Part shown: one piece after another, positions 1 through 9,991 of the stretch
How the letters are laid out: every line of letters starts with the position of its first letter
How positions within the stretch are numbered: the first letter of the stretch is position 1
DNA from: WJLC01 sp964600865
Lineage (GTDB): Archaea; Nanobdellota; Nanobdellia; Pacearchaeales; GW2011-AR1
Reading direction: 5' to 3'
Length of the DNA stretch: 38,309 bases
Assembly (NCBI GenBank): GCA_964600865.1
Contig: CAZRJP010000004.1
Coordinates: forward strand, 1 to 38,309
Translations under genes and position numbers: made by a program
The notes under the pieces: model-generated
Database searches by the model: none
Told to the model about the DNA's origin: nothing
Seen by the model: only the letters and a program-made list of their open reading frames with translations

Positions 1-3000
1 ACAAATATTAGTGAAGTTAATACATCTACAAGAGAACAGTTGTCTGGAGATTTAACATATGTTATTTTAAACTCAACCCTAGGAAATAATTATACAGATG
101 AGAATCTTACTGTTTACACGGACCAGGATGATAATGAGTCGTTAAAATTAATTAGAAATTGGTATAAGAATGATAGTTCAATTATGGCATTGAATATGCC
201 TTTTGAAGGTGGAAGTAACACTACTTGGACAAAGGATTACTCTGAAAATGGATATAATGGAACTGTTTATAATGCAACTTGGAATGCTACTGACGGGTTT
301 GATGGATTTGGAGCATATGATTTTGATGGTGATGGAGATTATATTGATATAGGTGACAAGGCTAATCTTAAAAACATTAATGAGTTGACATTAGAAACAT
401 GGTTTTATCCTAGAAAATTCCAGGAAGAGCATACAGGAATTATTACTAAGGGAGATATTACATTAAGTTCAGGAGCTTATGGGCTTAAATTAAGAGGGGA
501 TTCAGAAGGAACAGGAGAATGTAGTAATACTTTTACTGATGCCGATATAAGATTTCATATACGTACTTCTGCATCTACAGATATTTTATGCTTTGGTAAT
601 TTAAGTAACCTTTTGAATGAATGGCACCATCTTGTTGGAACTTATAATGGATCTGATATGAGGGTTTATTTAGATGGTGTGGAACAGGATTCTTTGTCTG
701 CTTCAGGAAGTATTGTGGATATTTCTGATCCAGTAAGAATTGCTTATAAGGGTGATTCCTCTGGTGCTTATTTTAATGGGAGTGTTGATGAAGTAAGAAT
801 ATACAATCGTTCTTTGTCAGAAGAGCAGGTAAAGGCATTATATAATAATGAGACAGATAAGATTGTTTCTCAAGAAACTTCTGTTGGAGATATATGGAAA
901 GCATGTATAACCCCTAATAATGGAACTGAAGATGGTGCGGAAAATTGTTCTAATAATTTGACGGTTCTTAGCAGTCCTTATCCATCAATGCAACAAGTAT
1001 TTGCAAATTCTTCTTCAGGAGATAATTTAACTTCAGAGAATTTAATTTGTTGGGCAAATGCAACAGATACAGATGGAGATAATTTAAGTTATAATGGAAC
1101 ATGGTATAAGAATGGAGTAGCAGATTTGAATTTTAATACAAGTCCTACAAACTATACTCAAGGAGTTTTGGTAAATGTTTCAACATTAGATTCAGGAAAT
1201 ACTTCTATGGAAGATGATTGGTCTTGTAGTGTTCAGGCTTATGATGGAGTATATTATAGTGGAGTTAGTTTTAGTGAGAATATTACGGTTCGTGGAACTT
1301 GTACTTGTATTAATTGTTCTGATTGTGAAGATAAACTAAATGATAACACTTGTGCAAAAGTTGAATTGATTAATGATATCAATATTTCTAGTGGGAATTG
1401 TATTGAAAGTGATGTTAATTTTACTGGAAAGACATTTGATTGTCAGGGATATTTAATAAATAATACAGGAACTTCAGATAAAGCAATTTATTTAGATGGA
1501 GAAGATGATAATACTATTATTAATTGTAAGATTCATAATTTTGATGATGGGATTTATACAGATAGTATATCAAATAACAATAATTTTACAAATAATACTC
1601 TTTATAATATAGGAGAACCAATAAGAATTGACGGAGATTATAATGTAATTGATGGAAATAATGTTTCTTGGGGTGGACAACAGAGTATTTATTCTTATCA
1701 GGGGGATTATAATAATATTACTAATAATAATATAGAATATGGGTCTTATGATGGAATTAGATTATATCAATCTGATTTTAATAGGTTAATTAATAATACT
1801 GCAAATAATCAAAGGAATGATTATCAAGGCACAGGAATTAGGATTTATGATGATTGCGATTATAATGTAATAGAAAACAATACTGCAGAGAACAATGGAG
1901 AATATGGATTTTATATTGTAGGAGGTGTTGGAACTACATTTAGTAATGGAAATCATTACAATAATTTTACAAATAATAATGCACATAATAATTCAATAGG
2001 TTTTAATTTAATGAGAAGTCCTTCCTCAGGCCACCATGATGAGGGTTTTAATCAATATAATAATTTTACAAATAATAATGCAACGAATAATACAGAAGAA
2101 TCTTTTAGTCTTCCTTATGGAAGTCACGCATTATATGCAGATGATTGCAGTAATGAATTTGACACAAGCAATATTGCTGGAGAAGGAAAACCATTGCTTT
2201 ATTTGAATAATGAAGATGGATTAGTTATGAGTGATTTAGATAATTACTCTCAAATAATGCTTTGTGGTGTGGACAATTCTGTTTTTGATAATATTACTCT
2301 TGAAAATGATGAAATAGGATATTCTGATTATTTGGTTACATATCTTAGTGAAAATATAACTATTAAAAATAGCAACATTCACGATACTTTTATGGGAATT
2401 TCTATGTATGGAAATGTTGATTCTAATTTAAGCAATAATAATGTTTCTGAAACTTATGATAAGGGAATAGTAGAGTCTAGTGGAACCAATAACAATATTG
2501 AGAATAATATCATAGAATATAGTGGTGCCTCATTAGATATCAATGGTGCTTTGCACTTAGGAAGAACTGATGAGGATAATATAACTAACAATAAAATAAT
2601 TAATTCTTATGATGGGCATGGAATTTATATTTATTATAGTGATTATAATTTATTTGAGGGAAATAATGTATCTAATAATGAGGAAAGAGGCATTTATTCA
2701 GATATTACATCTGATTATAATGTTTTTGATAATAATACTATTGAGTTTAATGATGAAGAAGGAATTTATATTATAAATTCTCCTGCAAATATTACAAATA
2801 ATAGGGTAAACCATAATGGTGCTGAAGTTGATGCCTCTGGTGTTTTTACAGATGATAGTGAAGTCCATTTATTTGTCAATAATACCTTGATTAATAACTC
2901 TGGGGAGGGTGCCCATTTAGATTATTATATTTATCAAATAGGAAACATTACAGGAAATGAAATCCATAATAATAGTGAAAATGGACTGTTTACTTTTGGT

Positions 3001-6000
3001 GGTCAAAATTTAATTATAGATTCCAATAATATCACTGGAAATGGAATAGGGAAATCATTATCTGATAGAAATGGAATTTATTTATGGGGGTATGAAAGGG
3101 ACAATGATTATTTCCAGGTAACAAACAATAATCTTGAAGATAATCATAATGGACTTTATATTTATGATATTACTAAGACAAACATTACAAATAATACTTT
3201 TATTAATAATTCCTATGCTTCTGGTAGCTCAGGAATTTTTCTTGAAGCAGATGTAAGTTATAATGCATTTAATTCTAATATCTTCAAAGAGAATACAATA
3301 GGATTACAAAGTGATAGCTCAGGAAGTAATCATTATAATAATTTCTCTGCTAATACTATTTATAATAATGAATATGGTATTGAAATTGAAAGTTTTGCTG
3401 GAGGTAATAATATTTTTTATCTCAATAATTTATCATCGAATAGAATTATTGGATTGCGGATTGATTCTGATAATAATAATGTAACAAAGAATTTTATTGT
3501 AGATAATCCTTCTGGAGTTAATTTATCCTCTGGTGCAGATAATAATAGGGTTTTTGATAATTATTTTAATAATACTAATGATGCAGATGATGAGGGAAGT
3601 TTAGGAGATAATTTTTGGAATACAACATACAATTGTGATGGGGAAGAAAACATCATTGGAGGAGATTGTATTGGAGGTAATTTTTGGGCAAGTTATTATG
3701 ATAGAAGAAATGCAACAGATAGAGATGGAGATGGAATAGGTGATGATGTTATACCCTGGAGTTCTTCAGAAAGTTTAGATATATATGGGAATGTTCAAGA
3801 TTATTTACCTTTGACTATAATAAGGTGTGGGGATGAGTTAGTAGATGATACTAATTTAACTAGTTATAATAATCTTACAAATTGTTCTAGTAATGGATTA
3901 AATATCATTTCAAATGAGGTAAGTTTAGATTGTGATTTACAGATTATTAATTCTACGGGAAATAATTATGGAATTCATGTAGATAGTGTTAAAAATATTA
4001 GTGTAGAAAATTGTAATATAAAGAATTTTTCAACAGGTATTTATGTTAATGGCTCAAATTATTCTACTCTTAAACACAATCTTTTAAGATATAATGTTTT
4101 GGGGATAAATGTAAGTGAGAATTCTAATGATAGTTTAATTTATTATAATTATTTTAATAATACTAATGATAATAATGCTTATGATTTAGGAACAGATACT
4201 GATTGGAATAATTCTGTTTTAGGTAATTTTTGGAGTGATTATTATGAAGAGAATTATACAGATAGTCCTAGGGATGATTATAATTTATCTGTTTATGGAG
4301 GTATTGCAATAGATGGGACAACTATTGATGGCAATATTGATTATGAGCCACACACATTAGACCAGTATTATGACTCAATTTTTGAATGTGGAGCAGTAAT
4401 TACTGCAGAATATAATAATAAGGAGATAAATCTAATAAATGATTTAGAGTGTGAAGGAGATGGGATTATAATTGACTTTTATTCTGAAGGTAGTGTAGAC
4501 AATATAACAATAGACTGTGATGGAGATTCTTTAACAGGTGATGGAACTGGATCTGGAATTAAAGCAATAGGTCAAGGAGAGAGGGATAGGGAATTTAAAA
4601 ATTCTGAGATAAAAAATTGCGAGATACATGATTTTGATAGGGCTATAGAATTTAAATCTCATGCTTATGCAGAATCAGGATGTTTAGTTGGAGGATGTCC
4701 TGCTAGGGAATGGAAAAAACAAGTAATTCATGATATTTCTATAGATAATAATAAACTTAATAGTTCTGTTTATGGAATTGATATTTCATCTGATGAGGAT
4801 ATTTATGAAGTTGCAGGAAGTTGTGTTTGGCCTTGTAATGATGCATGTGAAACTGCAGATGTTTATAATTTAAATATAACTAATAATGATATTACTGAAA
4901 ATTTCTATGGGGTGTATTTAACAAATGATCCTTCGGATGATTCTTCTGATTGTAGTGATAGTGAAGAGGATGCAAATGTTAGAAATTTTAATGTTAGTTC
5001 TAATATTATTAGTGGGAATACTTATGGAATTAAATTAACAAGAGAGGCCTCTAGAGATGAATTTCCTAAATTAAATACTTTTTATAATAATTTCTTTAAT
5101 AATACTAATGAAGAGAATATGTCTTCTGGTTCACAAGAGAATTATTGGAATATTTCTTATAGTTCAGGATTAAATATTGTTGGGGGGTATCAAATGGGAG
5201 GAAATTATTGGACTAATTATACTGGAAGTGATGATGGTTCAGGATCAAGTCATCCATGGAATATTTCTGGAGATTATATTGGGGATACTTTAATTCCTTT
5301 TAATGGGACGACAAATGAAAGTGTAGTAAATGGAGGGGATTGGTTACCTTTAATATTCTATAATATACTTTCTGAGATGGAGGAGGTTTTTGTAAATTCA
5401 TCAACTGGAAATAATTATTCTGCAGATGACTTAATATGTTATGCTCAAGCAAGTGATGAAGATGGAGATAATTTAAGTTATAATGGAACATGGTATAAAA
5501 ATGGGGCAGTAAATTTTAGTTTTGATACAAGCCCTACAAACTATACTCAAGGAGTTTTGGTAAATGTTTCAACATTAGATTCAGGAAATACTTCTATAGG
5601 AGAGAATTGGTCTTGCAGTGTTCAAAGTTATGATAGTAAGAATTATTCTGGTGTTTTATTTTCTAGTAATTTAACAATTGAGGATTCAACTCCTCCAAAT
5701 GTAACAATAAATACTCCACTTAATCAAACTTATGTAACTGATGAAATTAATTTTAATGTAACTGCAACAGATAATTATATTGGAGTAGATTCTTGCTGGT
5801 TTACTTTAAATTCAGGGGTTACAAATTACACTTTACAAAATACAACATATGTAGATGATTATAATTATACTAATTCATCAATGGCTCAAAGTAGTCACAT
5901 TGCTGAGTTTTATTGTAATGATTCAAATAATAATATTAATAATTCAGAAAATGTGGGTTTTTTCATAGATTCAATTAATCCTTTAATTGACATAGAAACA

Positions 6001-8805
6001 CCTGCAAATAATACAAATTCATCAAATACTGAATTAGATGTGAATTACACTTACACTGAAATTAATCCTGATACTTGCTGGTATAGTAATGATAGTATGA
6101 GTGAGAATACAACCTTGACAAATTGTGGTGATAATATTACTTCTGTTATATGGACTGAGGGAGAACATAATGTTACTGTATGGATAAATGATACTGCAAA
6201 TAATGTAAATAGTTCTAGTGTTGTATTTACTATTGATATATCAAGTCCTGTATTTAGTAGTGAAGTAAACACCTCAAATGAATTTAAAAGATATGAAAAC
6301 TTTACTGCAAATATTACAATAGATGATGCTCATTTAGATACTTACATATTTTCAACAAATGCTTCAGGTTCATGGGCAAATACAAGTGTGAGTATTTTAG
6401 GAAATACAACTTATAATGCATCTCATCAAGATAATATAACTCTTTCACAAGGTAATAGTATTTGTTGGTATTATTATGCAAATGATACTTTAGGAAATGA
6501 TGATTACTCTTTAGAGTATTGTTTTACTGTTAATAATACTGCTTCAGTAATACAAGAAGTATTTGCAAATTCATCAACTGGAAATAATTTAACTTCAGAT
6601 AATTTAACTTGTTGGGCTAATGCAACTGACTTAGATAATAATACTTTAAATTATACTGGTTATTGGTATAAAAATGGAACAAAACAAACAAATTTAAGTA
6701 TAAATGCCTCTGATGATTATACTCAAGGAGAATTGATTAATGTTTCTTTACTTGATTCAGGAAATACTTCTGTTGGAGATAATTGGACATGTAATGTTTC
6801 TGCTTTTGATGGAGATGATTATTCTGATTATAGTTCAAGTGAAAATCTTACTATAGTTGATATAATAAATCCTCAGGTGAATATTACATTGCCAACTGCA
6901 ACAACTTATTCTTCAGGAGATGTGGATATTGAAATTAATCTTAATGAAGCAGGTTATTGTGAATATAGTATGAATGAGGGTGTAAGCAATTCAACTTTAA
7001 CAAACTCAACTAATTTAACAAAGTATACTGGAAGTTTGTCTTTAAGTAATGGAGATTATATTTTGAATGCTTATTGTAATGATAGTTATGGAAATAATAA
7101 TTATACAGAGAATGTGAGTTTTAGTGTTTCTATACCTTCAGATGATGATGGGGACGATGGTGGTGGGGGTGGAGGAAGTTGTACTCCAGATTGTACTGAT
7201 AAGGAATGTGGTGATGATGGTTGTGGGGGTAGTTGTGGAACTTGTGATGATGGATTTACTTGTGAGAGTGGCCAGTGTATTTCAGATTGTACTGAAGATT
7301 GGGAATGTACTGAATGGGGTGGGTGTGATGATGGAATTAGAACAAGAACATGTACTGATTTAAATGAATGTGGAACTGAATTAAATAAACCTGATGAAAC
7401 AGAAGAGTGCGATGAAGATTGTACTGAAGATTGGGAGTGTTCATATACAACTTGTGAAGAAGGAGATGATTATAGTTATCCTTATGATTGTGTGGATTTA
7501 AATGCATGTGGAACGGAATTTGATAAACCTACTGACCCTATTGAATGTGATAGTGTTGATGAAGAGAGTGTTATAGAGGGAGATAGGGGAGATATAAGCA
7601 CTGATGGCAGACATTGTGAGACAGAGTGGAATTGTATGGAGTGGGGAGAGTGTAGGTCTGCATATGACATGAAGGATTTATTAAAGGATAGAGTTTCACT
7701 TTCTGGAATCCAAAAAAGAGAGTGTATTGATGAAAATGATTGTTATCCAGATAAAATAGAAAAAAGACCATGTAAAATAGAATCAAAAGTAAATGCAGAT
7801 AGGGTTCAATGGTGTGAACAAACATATATAGAAATTTATGATAAAGATACAGATAATCTTGTAGGTAGAATTGAGGAACAACAGGGAGCAAGTTTAACTG
7901 GTTTAGCAACATTAGATATAGAGTTTATAACAAGTAAATTTAAGGGTTATTGTAGTTATTGTTATGATGGTATTAAGAATTATGATGAAACAGGAATAGA
8001 TTGTGGTGGGCCTTCTTGTCCAAGGTGTATAGAGGAGATAGAATTCTTTAATTGGATGCCTTTTGCAATCATCTTATTATGGGCATTGGTTTTTGGAGGT
8101 TCAGGAACAATAGTTTGGATTGAAAGAAGTGACTTACTTAATTATTATAGGGAATTACAAAGGCAAGAGTTAGATAAGGCTACTTTATCAAAGACTTCTA
8201 AGAAGACTGAAAAGAGAGTAACTAAGGGAATCAAAAAGATAAGTAAAAGTTCAGAATTAGCAGATATTAAATCTGGAGAAGAAGTTTTTAAGAAGATGTT
8301 GAAAGGAATTAAACCAAAGAAAGGACATAAGGGGAGTAGAAAGACTCATCTCGGGATATTAGATACTAAACCTGAATTAAGAGAGAATAGTAAAGTAGGA
8401 AAAAGCCCGTCTCAGAAACAAAAAGATAAGAAAAAATATAGTATAGCTAAAAAATTGTCTAAATTAATGTCTTTTAAATCTAAAGCCAAAAAGCCAAAAA
8501 AACAGGTTAAGAAGACTAAAAAAATAAAAAAGAAGAGCGAACTTTCTTCTGGGGCTAAAAATGCTATTGGAAGTACTAAAGAGCATTTAAGGAAAGGAAG
8601 TAGAGGAATAAAGCATACTACTAAAAAGAAACCTAAACAAACTAAAAAGAGTTCTAAAGGGTTTAAGAAAAAATTAAAATCTTTATTTAAAAAAGAAATA
8701 AAAACTCAGGAGAAAAAGAAATCTAAGGATGAATCTGTTTCAGATAGGGTTAAAGGTGTAATTAATAAGACTAAATCAGATTTAAAAGATAAGGATTTTA
8801 ATTAA
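1..8805 (+). CDS. Giant surface adhesin-like protein, 5' end outside window
   Basis: The frame is open from base 1 with no convincing start, so about 2,934 C-terminal residues are visible and the N-terminus lies outside the window. In order: a LamG/concanavalin-like domain (bases 190-860); a WYKNG-containing Ig-like module; three blocks of Asn-rich parallel beta-helix repeats of NosD/CASH type (about 1305-3810, 3822-4370, 4380-5360), full of N-x-T/S glycosylation sequons; more Ig-like modules (5380-7130); a DDD/GGG linker; Cys-rich modules (7165-8035) including three thrombospondin-like repeats starting CTEDWEC or CETEWNC; one transmembrane helix (8041-8125); and a cytoplasmic Lys/Ser-rich tail of about 225 residues. 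The architecture implies a wall-anchored extracellular protein for adhesion or carbohydrate binding. The stop overlaps the convergent lipoprotein gene by 8 bases. Function is inferred; domain calls are by eye. Confidence 0.85.
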   Translation, partial: TNISEVNTSTREQLSGDLTYVILNSTLGNNYTDENLTVYTDQDDNESLKLIRNWYKNDSSIMALNMPFEGGSNTTWTKDYSENGYNGTVYNATWNATDGFDGFGAYDFDGDGDYIDIGDKANLKNINELTLETWFYPRKFQEEHTGIITKGDITLSSGAYGLKLRGDSEGTGECSNTFTDADIRFHIRTSASTDILCFGNLSNLLNEWHHLVGTYNGSDMRVYLDGVEQDSLSASGSIVDISDPVRIAYKGDSSGAYFNGSVDEVRIYNRSLSEEQVKALYNNETDKIVSQETSVGDIWKACITPNNGTEDGAENCSNNLTVLSSPYPSMQQVFANSSSGDNLTSENLICWANATDTDGDNLSYNGTWYKNGVADLNFNTSPTNYTQGVLVNVSTLDSGNTSMEDDWSCSVQAYDGVYYSGVSFSENITVRGTCTCINCSDCEDKLNDNTCAKVELINDINISSGNCIESDVNFTGKTFDCQGYLINNTGTSDKAIYLDGEDDNTIINCKIHNFDDGIYTDSISNNNNFTNNTLYNIGEPIRIDGDYNVIDGNNVSWGGQQSIYSYQGDYNNITNNNIEYGSYDGIRLYQSDFNRLINNTANNQRNDYQGTGIRIYDDCDYNVIENNTAENNGEYGFYIVGGVGTTFSNGNHYNNFTNNNAHNNSIGFNLMRSPSSGHHDEGFNQYNNFTNNNATNNTEESFSLPYGSHALYADDCSNEFDTSNIAGEGKPLLYLNNEDGLVMSDLDNYSQIMLCGVDNSVFDNITLENDEIGYSDYLVTYLSENITIKNSNIHDTFMGISMYGNVDSNLSNNNVSETYDKGIVESSGTNNNIENNIIEYSGASLDINGALHLGRTDEDNITNNKIINSYDGHGIYIYYSDYNLFEGNNVSNNEERGIYSDITSDYNVFDNNTIEFNDEEGIYIINSPANITNNRVNHNGAEVDASGVFTDDSEVHLFVNNTLINNSGEGAHLDYYIYQIGNITGNEIHNNSENGLFTFGGQNLIIDSNNITGNGIGKSLSDRNGIYLWGYERDNDYFQVTNNNLEDNHNGLYIYDITKTNITNNTFINNSYASGSSGIFLEADVSYNAFNSNIFKENTIGLQSDSSGSNHYNNFSANTIYNNEYGIEIESFAGGNNIFYLNNLSSNRIIGLRIDSDNNNVTKNFIVDNPSGVNLSSGADNNRVFDNYFNNTNDADDEGSLGDNFWNTTYNCDGEENIIGGDCIGGNFWASYYDRRNATDRDGDGIGDDVIPWSSSESLDIYGNVQDYLPLTIIRCGDELVDDTNLTSYNNLTNCSSNGLNIISNEVSLDCDLQIINSTGNNYGIHVDSVKNISVENCNIKNFSTGIYVNGSNYSTLKHNLLRYNVLGINVSENSNDSLIYYNYFNNTNDNNAYDLGTDTDWNNSVLGNFWSDYYEENYTDSPRDDYNLSVYGGIAIDGTTIDGNIDYEPHTLDQYYDSIFECGAVITAEYNNKEINLINDLECEGDGIIIDFYSEGSVDNITIDCDGDSLTGDGTGSGIKAIGQGERDREFKNSEIKNCEIHDFDRAIEFKSHAYAESGCLVGGCPAREWKKQVIHDISIDNNKLNSSVYGIDISSDEDIYEVAGSCVWPCNDACETADVYNLNITNNDITENFYGVYLTNDPSDDSSDCSDSEEDANVRNFNVSSNIISGNTYGIKLTREASRDEFPKLNTFYNNFFNNTNEENMSSGSQENYWNISYSSGLNIVGGYQMGGNYWTNYTGSDDGSGSSHPWNISGDYIGDTLIPFNGTTNESVVNGGDWLPLIFYNILSEMEEVFVNSSTGNNYSADDLICYAQASDEDGDNLSYNGTWYKNGAVNFSFDTSPTNYTQGVLVNVSTLDSGNTSIGENWSCSVQSYDSKNYSGVLFSSNLTIEDSTPPNVTINTPLNQTYVTDEINFNVTATDNYIGVDSCWFTLNSGVTNYTLQNTTYVDDYNYTNSSMAQSSHIAEFYCNDSNNNINNSENVGFFIDSINPLIDIETPANNTNSSNTELDVNYTYTEINPDTCWYSNDSMSENTTLTNCGDNITSVIWTEGEHNVTVWINDTANNVNSSSVVFTIDISSPVFSSEVNTSNEFKRYENFTANITIDDAHLDTYIFSTNASGSWANTSVSILGNTTYNASHQDNITLSQGNSICWYYYANDTLGNDDYSLEYCFTVNNTASVIQEVFANSSTGNNLTSDNLTCWANATDLDNNTLNYTGYWYKNGTKQTNLSINASDDYTQGELINVSLLDSGNTSVGDNWTCNVSAFDGDDYSDYSSSENLTIVDIINPQVNITLPTATTYSSGDVDIEINLNEAGYCEYSMNEGVSNSTLTNSTNLTKYTGSLSLSNGDYILNAYCNDSYGNNNYTENVSFSVSIPSDDDGDDGGGGGGSCTPDCTDKECGDDGCGGSCGTCDDGFTCESGQCISDCTEDWECTEWGGCDDGIRTRTCTDLNECGTELNKPDETEECDEDCTEDWECSYTTCEEGDDYSYPYDCVDLNACGTEFDKPTDPIECDSVDEESVIEGDRGDISTDGRHCETEWNCMEWGECRSAYDMKDLLKDRVSLSGIQKRECIDENDCYPDKIEKRPCKIESKVNADRVQWCEQTYIEIYDKDTDNLVGRIEEQQGASLTGLATLDIEFITSKFKGYCSYCYDGIKNYDETGIDCGGPSCPRCIEEIEFFNWMPFAIILLWALVFGGSGTIVWIERSDLLNYYRELQRQELDKATLSKTSKKTEKRVTKGIKKISKSSELADIKSGEEVFKKMLKGIKPKKGHKGSRKTHLGILDTKPELRENSKVGKSPSQKQKDKKKYSIAKKLSKLMSFKSKAKKPKKQVKKTKKIKKKSELSSGAKNAIGSTKEHLRKGSRGIKHTTKKKPKQTKKSSKGFKKKLKSLFKKEIKTQEKKKSKDESVSDRVKGVINKTKSDLKDKDFN
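996..1290 (+). repeat. Ig-like module copy 1 in the giant adhesin
   Basis: First copy of a module of about 95 residues with the signature VFANSS, then GDNLT, CWANATD, YNGTWYKNG, TQGVLVNVS, LDSGNTS and WSCSVQAYDG. The paired Cys residues and a central Trp suggest an Ig-like beta sandwich. Bases 1141-1208 match the second copy at all but one position. Confidence 0.75.
5380..5680 (+). repeat. Ig-like module copy 2 in the giant adhesin
   Basis: Second copy of the same module, 4.4 kb downstream of copy 1, beyond all the beta-helix blocks. Bases 5530-5597 differ from copy 1 at a single position over 68 bases, including silent sites. This points to recent duplication or gene conversion rather than only protein-level conservation. 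Confidence 0.75.
6552..6860 (+). repeat. Ig-like module copy 3 in the giant adhesin
   Basis: Third copy of the module (VFANSSTGNNLTSDNLTCW ... LDSGNTSVGDNWTCNVSAFDG). It is clearly homologous in protein but more diverged in DNA than copies 1 and 2, so it is an older duplicate. Confidence 0.7.
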
Positions 8806-9253
8806 TTGTTACTAGAAATGTTTCTTCGTAATAAGCCCCGTCTTCATTTGTTGCCCTAACAGTATAAGTAAATTCTCCATCACTATCTGAATCCACTACA
8901 TTAGACCAATAAATATCTCCTCTAATTTCATCTAATATTCTCATTTCTGAAGGCCCATCAACTAAAGTATGAAGAATATCTCCATCACCGCTTGAATCAA
9001 TATCTGCAAAATATGCCTCCCCCTCTATTGCAGTATAAGCATTTGTATCTGGATAGATTCCTTCAATATTATCAAAATAAGGTCCATCTTTTTCTGCTTC
9101 TTGTTGCACATCTCCACTAATCATATCCGCATTACATCCTCCGATTAAAGGAGTAAAAATCAATGCTCCTCCAAGTACATAGGGAGCAATATCCTTACTT
9201 TTTTCTTTTAGGTATTCTTTTGTATTATTAACATAATCTTTTAATGATTTCAT
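8798..9253 (-). CDS. Small putative lipoprotein with Ig/cadherin-like domain
   Basis: 151 residues. A basic amphipathic N-terminus is followed by a hydrophobic stretch ending in a lipobox-like LIGGC near residue 40, so Cys-40 is a plausible lipid anchor. The mature part is acidic and ends in a pattern (DGEFTYTVRATNEDGAYYEE) typical of a beta-sandwich Ig/cadherin-like repeat. The layout of a long charged N-region before the hydrophobic segment matches the two lipoproteins at 34.1-35.8 kb. Its 3' end overlaps the adhesin gene by 8 bases on the opposite strand. An envelope role is likely; the exact function is unknown. Confidence 0.6.
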   Translation of the reverse strand: MKSLKDYVNNTKEYLKEKSKDIAPYVLGGALIFTPLIGGCNADMISGDVQQEAEKDGPYFDNIEGIYPDTNAYTAIEGEAYFADIDSSGDGDILHTLVDGPSEMRILDEIRGDIYWSNVVDSDSDGEFTYTVRATNEDGAYYEETFLVTIN

Positions 9254-9343
9254 AGTTATTTTTAAGTGTTCTTTATATAAAAGGTTTCTGATTTTGATGT
9301 TTTTTGTAATTAAGTTTAAATACTTTTATCTTTAAAGATAATT
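9254..9343. promoter_or_regulatory. Divergent promoter region
   Basis: The 90 bases separate two divergent genes. TTTATATAAA on the minus strand (about 9270-9280) and GTTTAAATAC on the plus strand (about 9314-9323) sit roughly 20-30 bases before the two ATGs, as expected for archaeal TATA boxes with very short leaders. Confidence 0.45.
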
Positions 9344-9991
9344 ATGGGTAAAAAAAGAAGTAATATAGAGTGGATTGCTATAATTTTAATTGTTATTTTA
9401 TTAATTGTATATCTAATTATAGAACAAGGCATTTTAACAGGTAAGGCTCATAGTGAAGTAGAAAATAATACTAATATAGATTGGACCTTAACCAAAATTA
9501 TATCTAATGTTCAGTTTAAATCAGGATATACGGATAATTTTAAAGAGATGCAAAGAGCAAGGTTTGAGATTAATGAAACGAAGTATTATATTGGATTAAT
9601 TTCTTTAGAAAAGGATAGTGCTACAATTAGTGTTACTTCTCCTCATAGAAGAACATTGATTGAATTAGGTGAATCAAGAGCATTTGATTTTACTCATGAT
9701 AATATTGAAGATGCTAATCTCACGCTTAATTCAATTAACAATAATACTGCAGAATTTATTATAAAATCATTAGATGATAATGAATTAGGAACAAGTAATA
9801 TAGATAGGTATTCTGAGGAGAATCCGAATAAAGAATTATTTTGGACAAGTATAGGCATTTTATTTCTTATTTTATTTGGTTTTGTTTATTTAATTTATAG
9901 AAGAATAAGAATAATGCACCAGTATAAATTTAAAAAATCTCAATCTCAAAAAGATTTAAACATTAAAACCTCAGAACATAAGAATCTTTAA
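9344..9991 (+). CDS. Hypothetical protein with two membrane segments
   Basis: 215 residues, family not recognised. An N-terminal transmembrane helix (about residues 9-27, WIAIILIVILLIVYLII) is followed by LTGKA, an external region of about 130 residues, and a second helix near residues 167-187 with a short basic tail. This topology would leave a small extracytoplasmic domain held at both ends. The gene converges on the next one with a 4-base overlap. Function unknown. Confidence 0.65.
   Translation: MGKKRSNIEWIAIILIVILLIVYLIIEQGILTGKAHSEVENNTNIDWTLTKIISNVQFKSGYTDNFKEMQRARFEINETKYYIGLISLEKDSATISVTSPHRRTLIELGESRAFDFTHDNIEDANLTLNSINNNTAEFIIKSLDDNELGTSNIDRYSEENPNKELFWTSIGILFLILFGFVYLIYRRIRIMHQYKFKKSQSQKDLNIKTSEHKNL

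Noticed and set aside
40..42. TTG at 40 as the start of the giant adhesin
   Set aside because: The same frame is open to base 1 with similar Ser/Thr/Asn-rich sequence, so the gene simply continues from outside the window.
7124..7912. Alternative reading frames over the Cys-rich part of the adhesin on both strands
   Set aside because: They have no start context or family resemblance and lie fully inside the well-supported adhesin frame.
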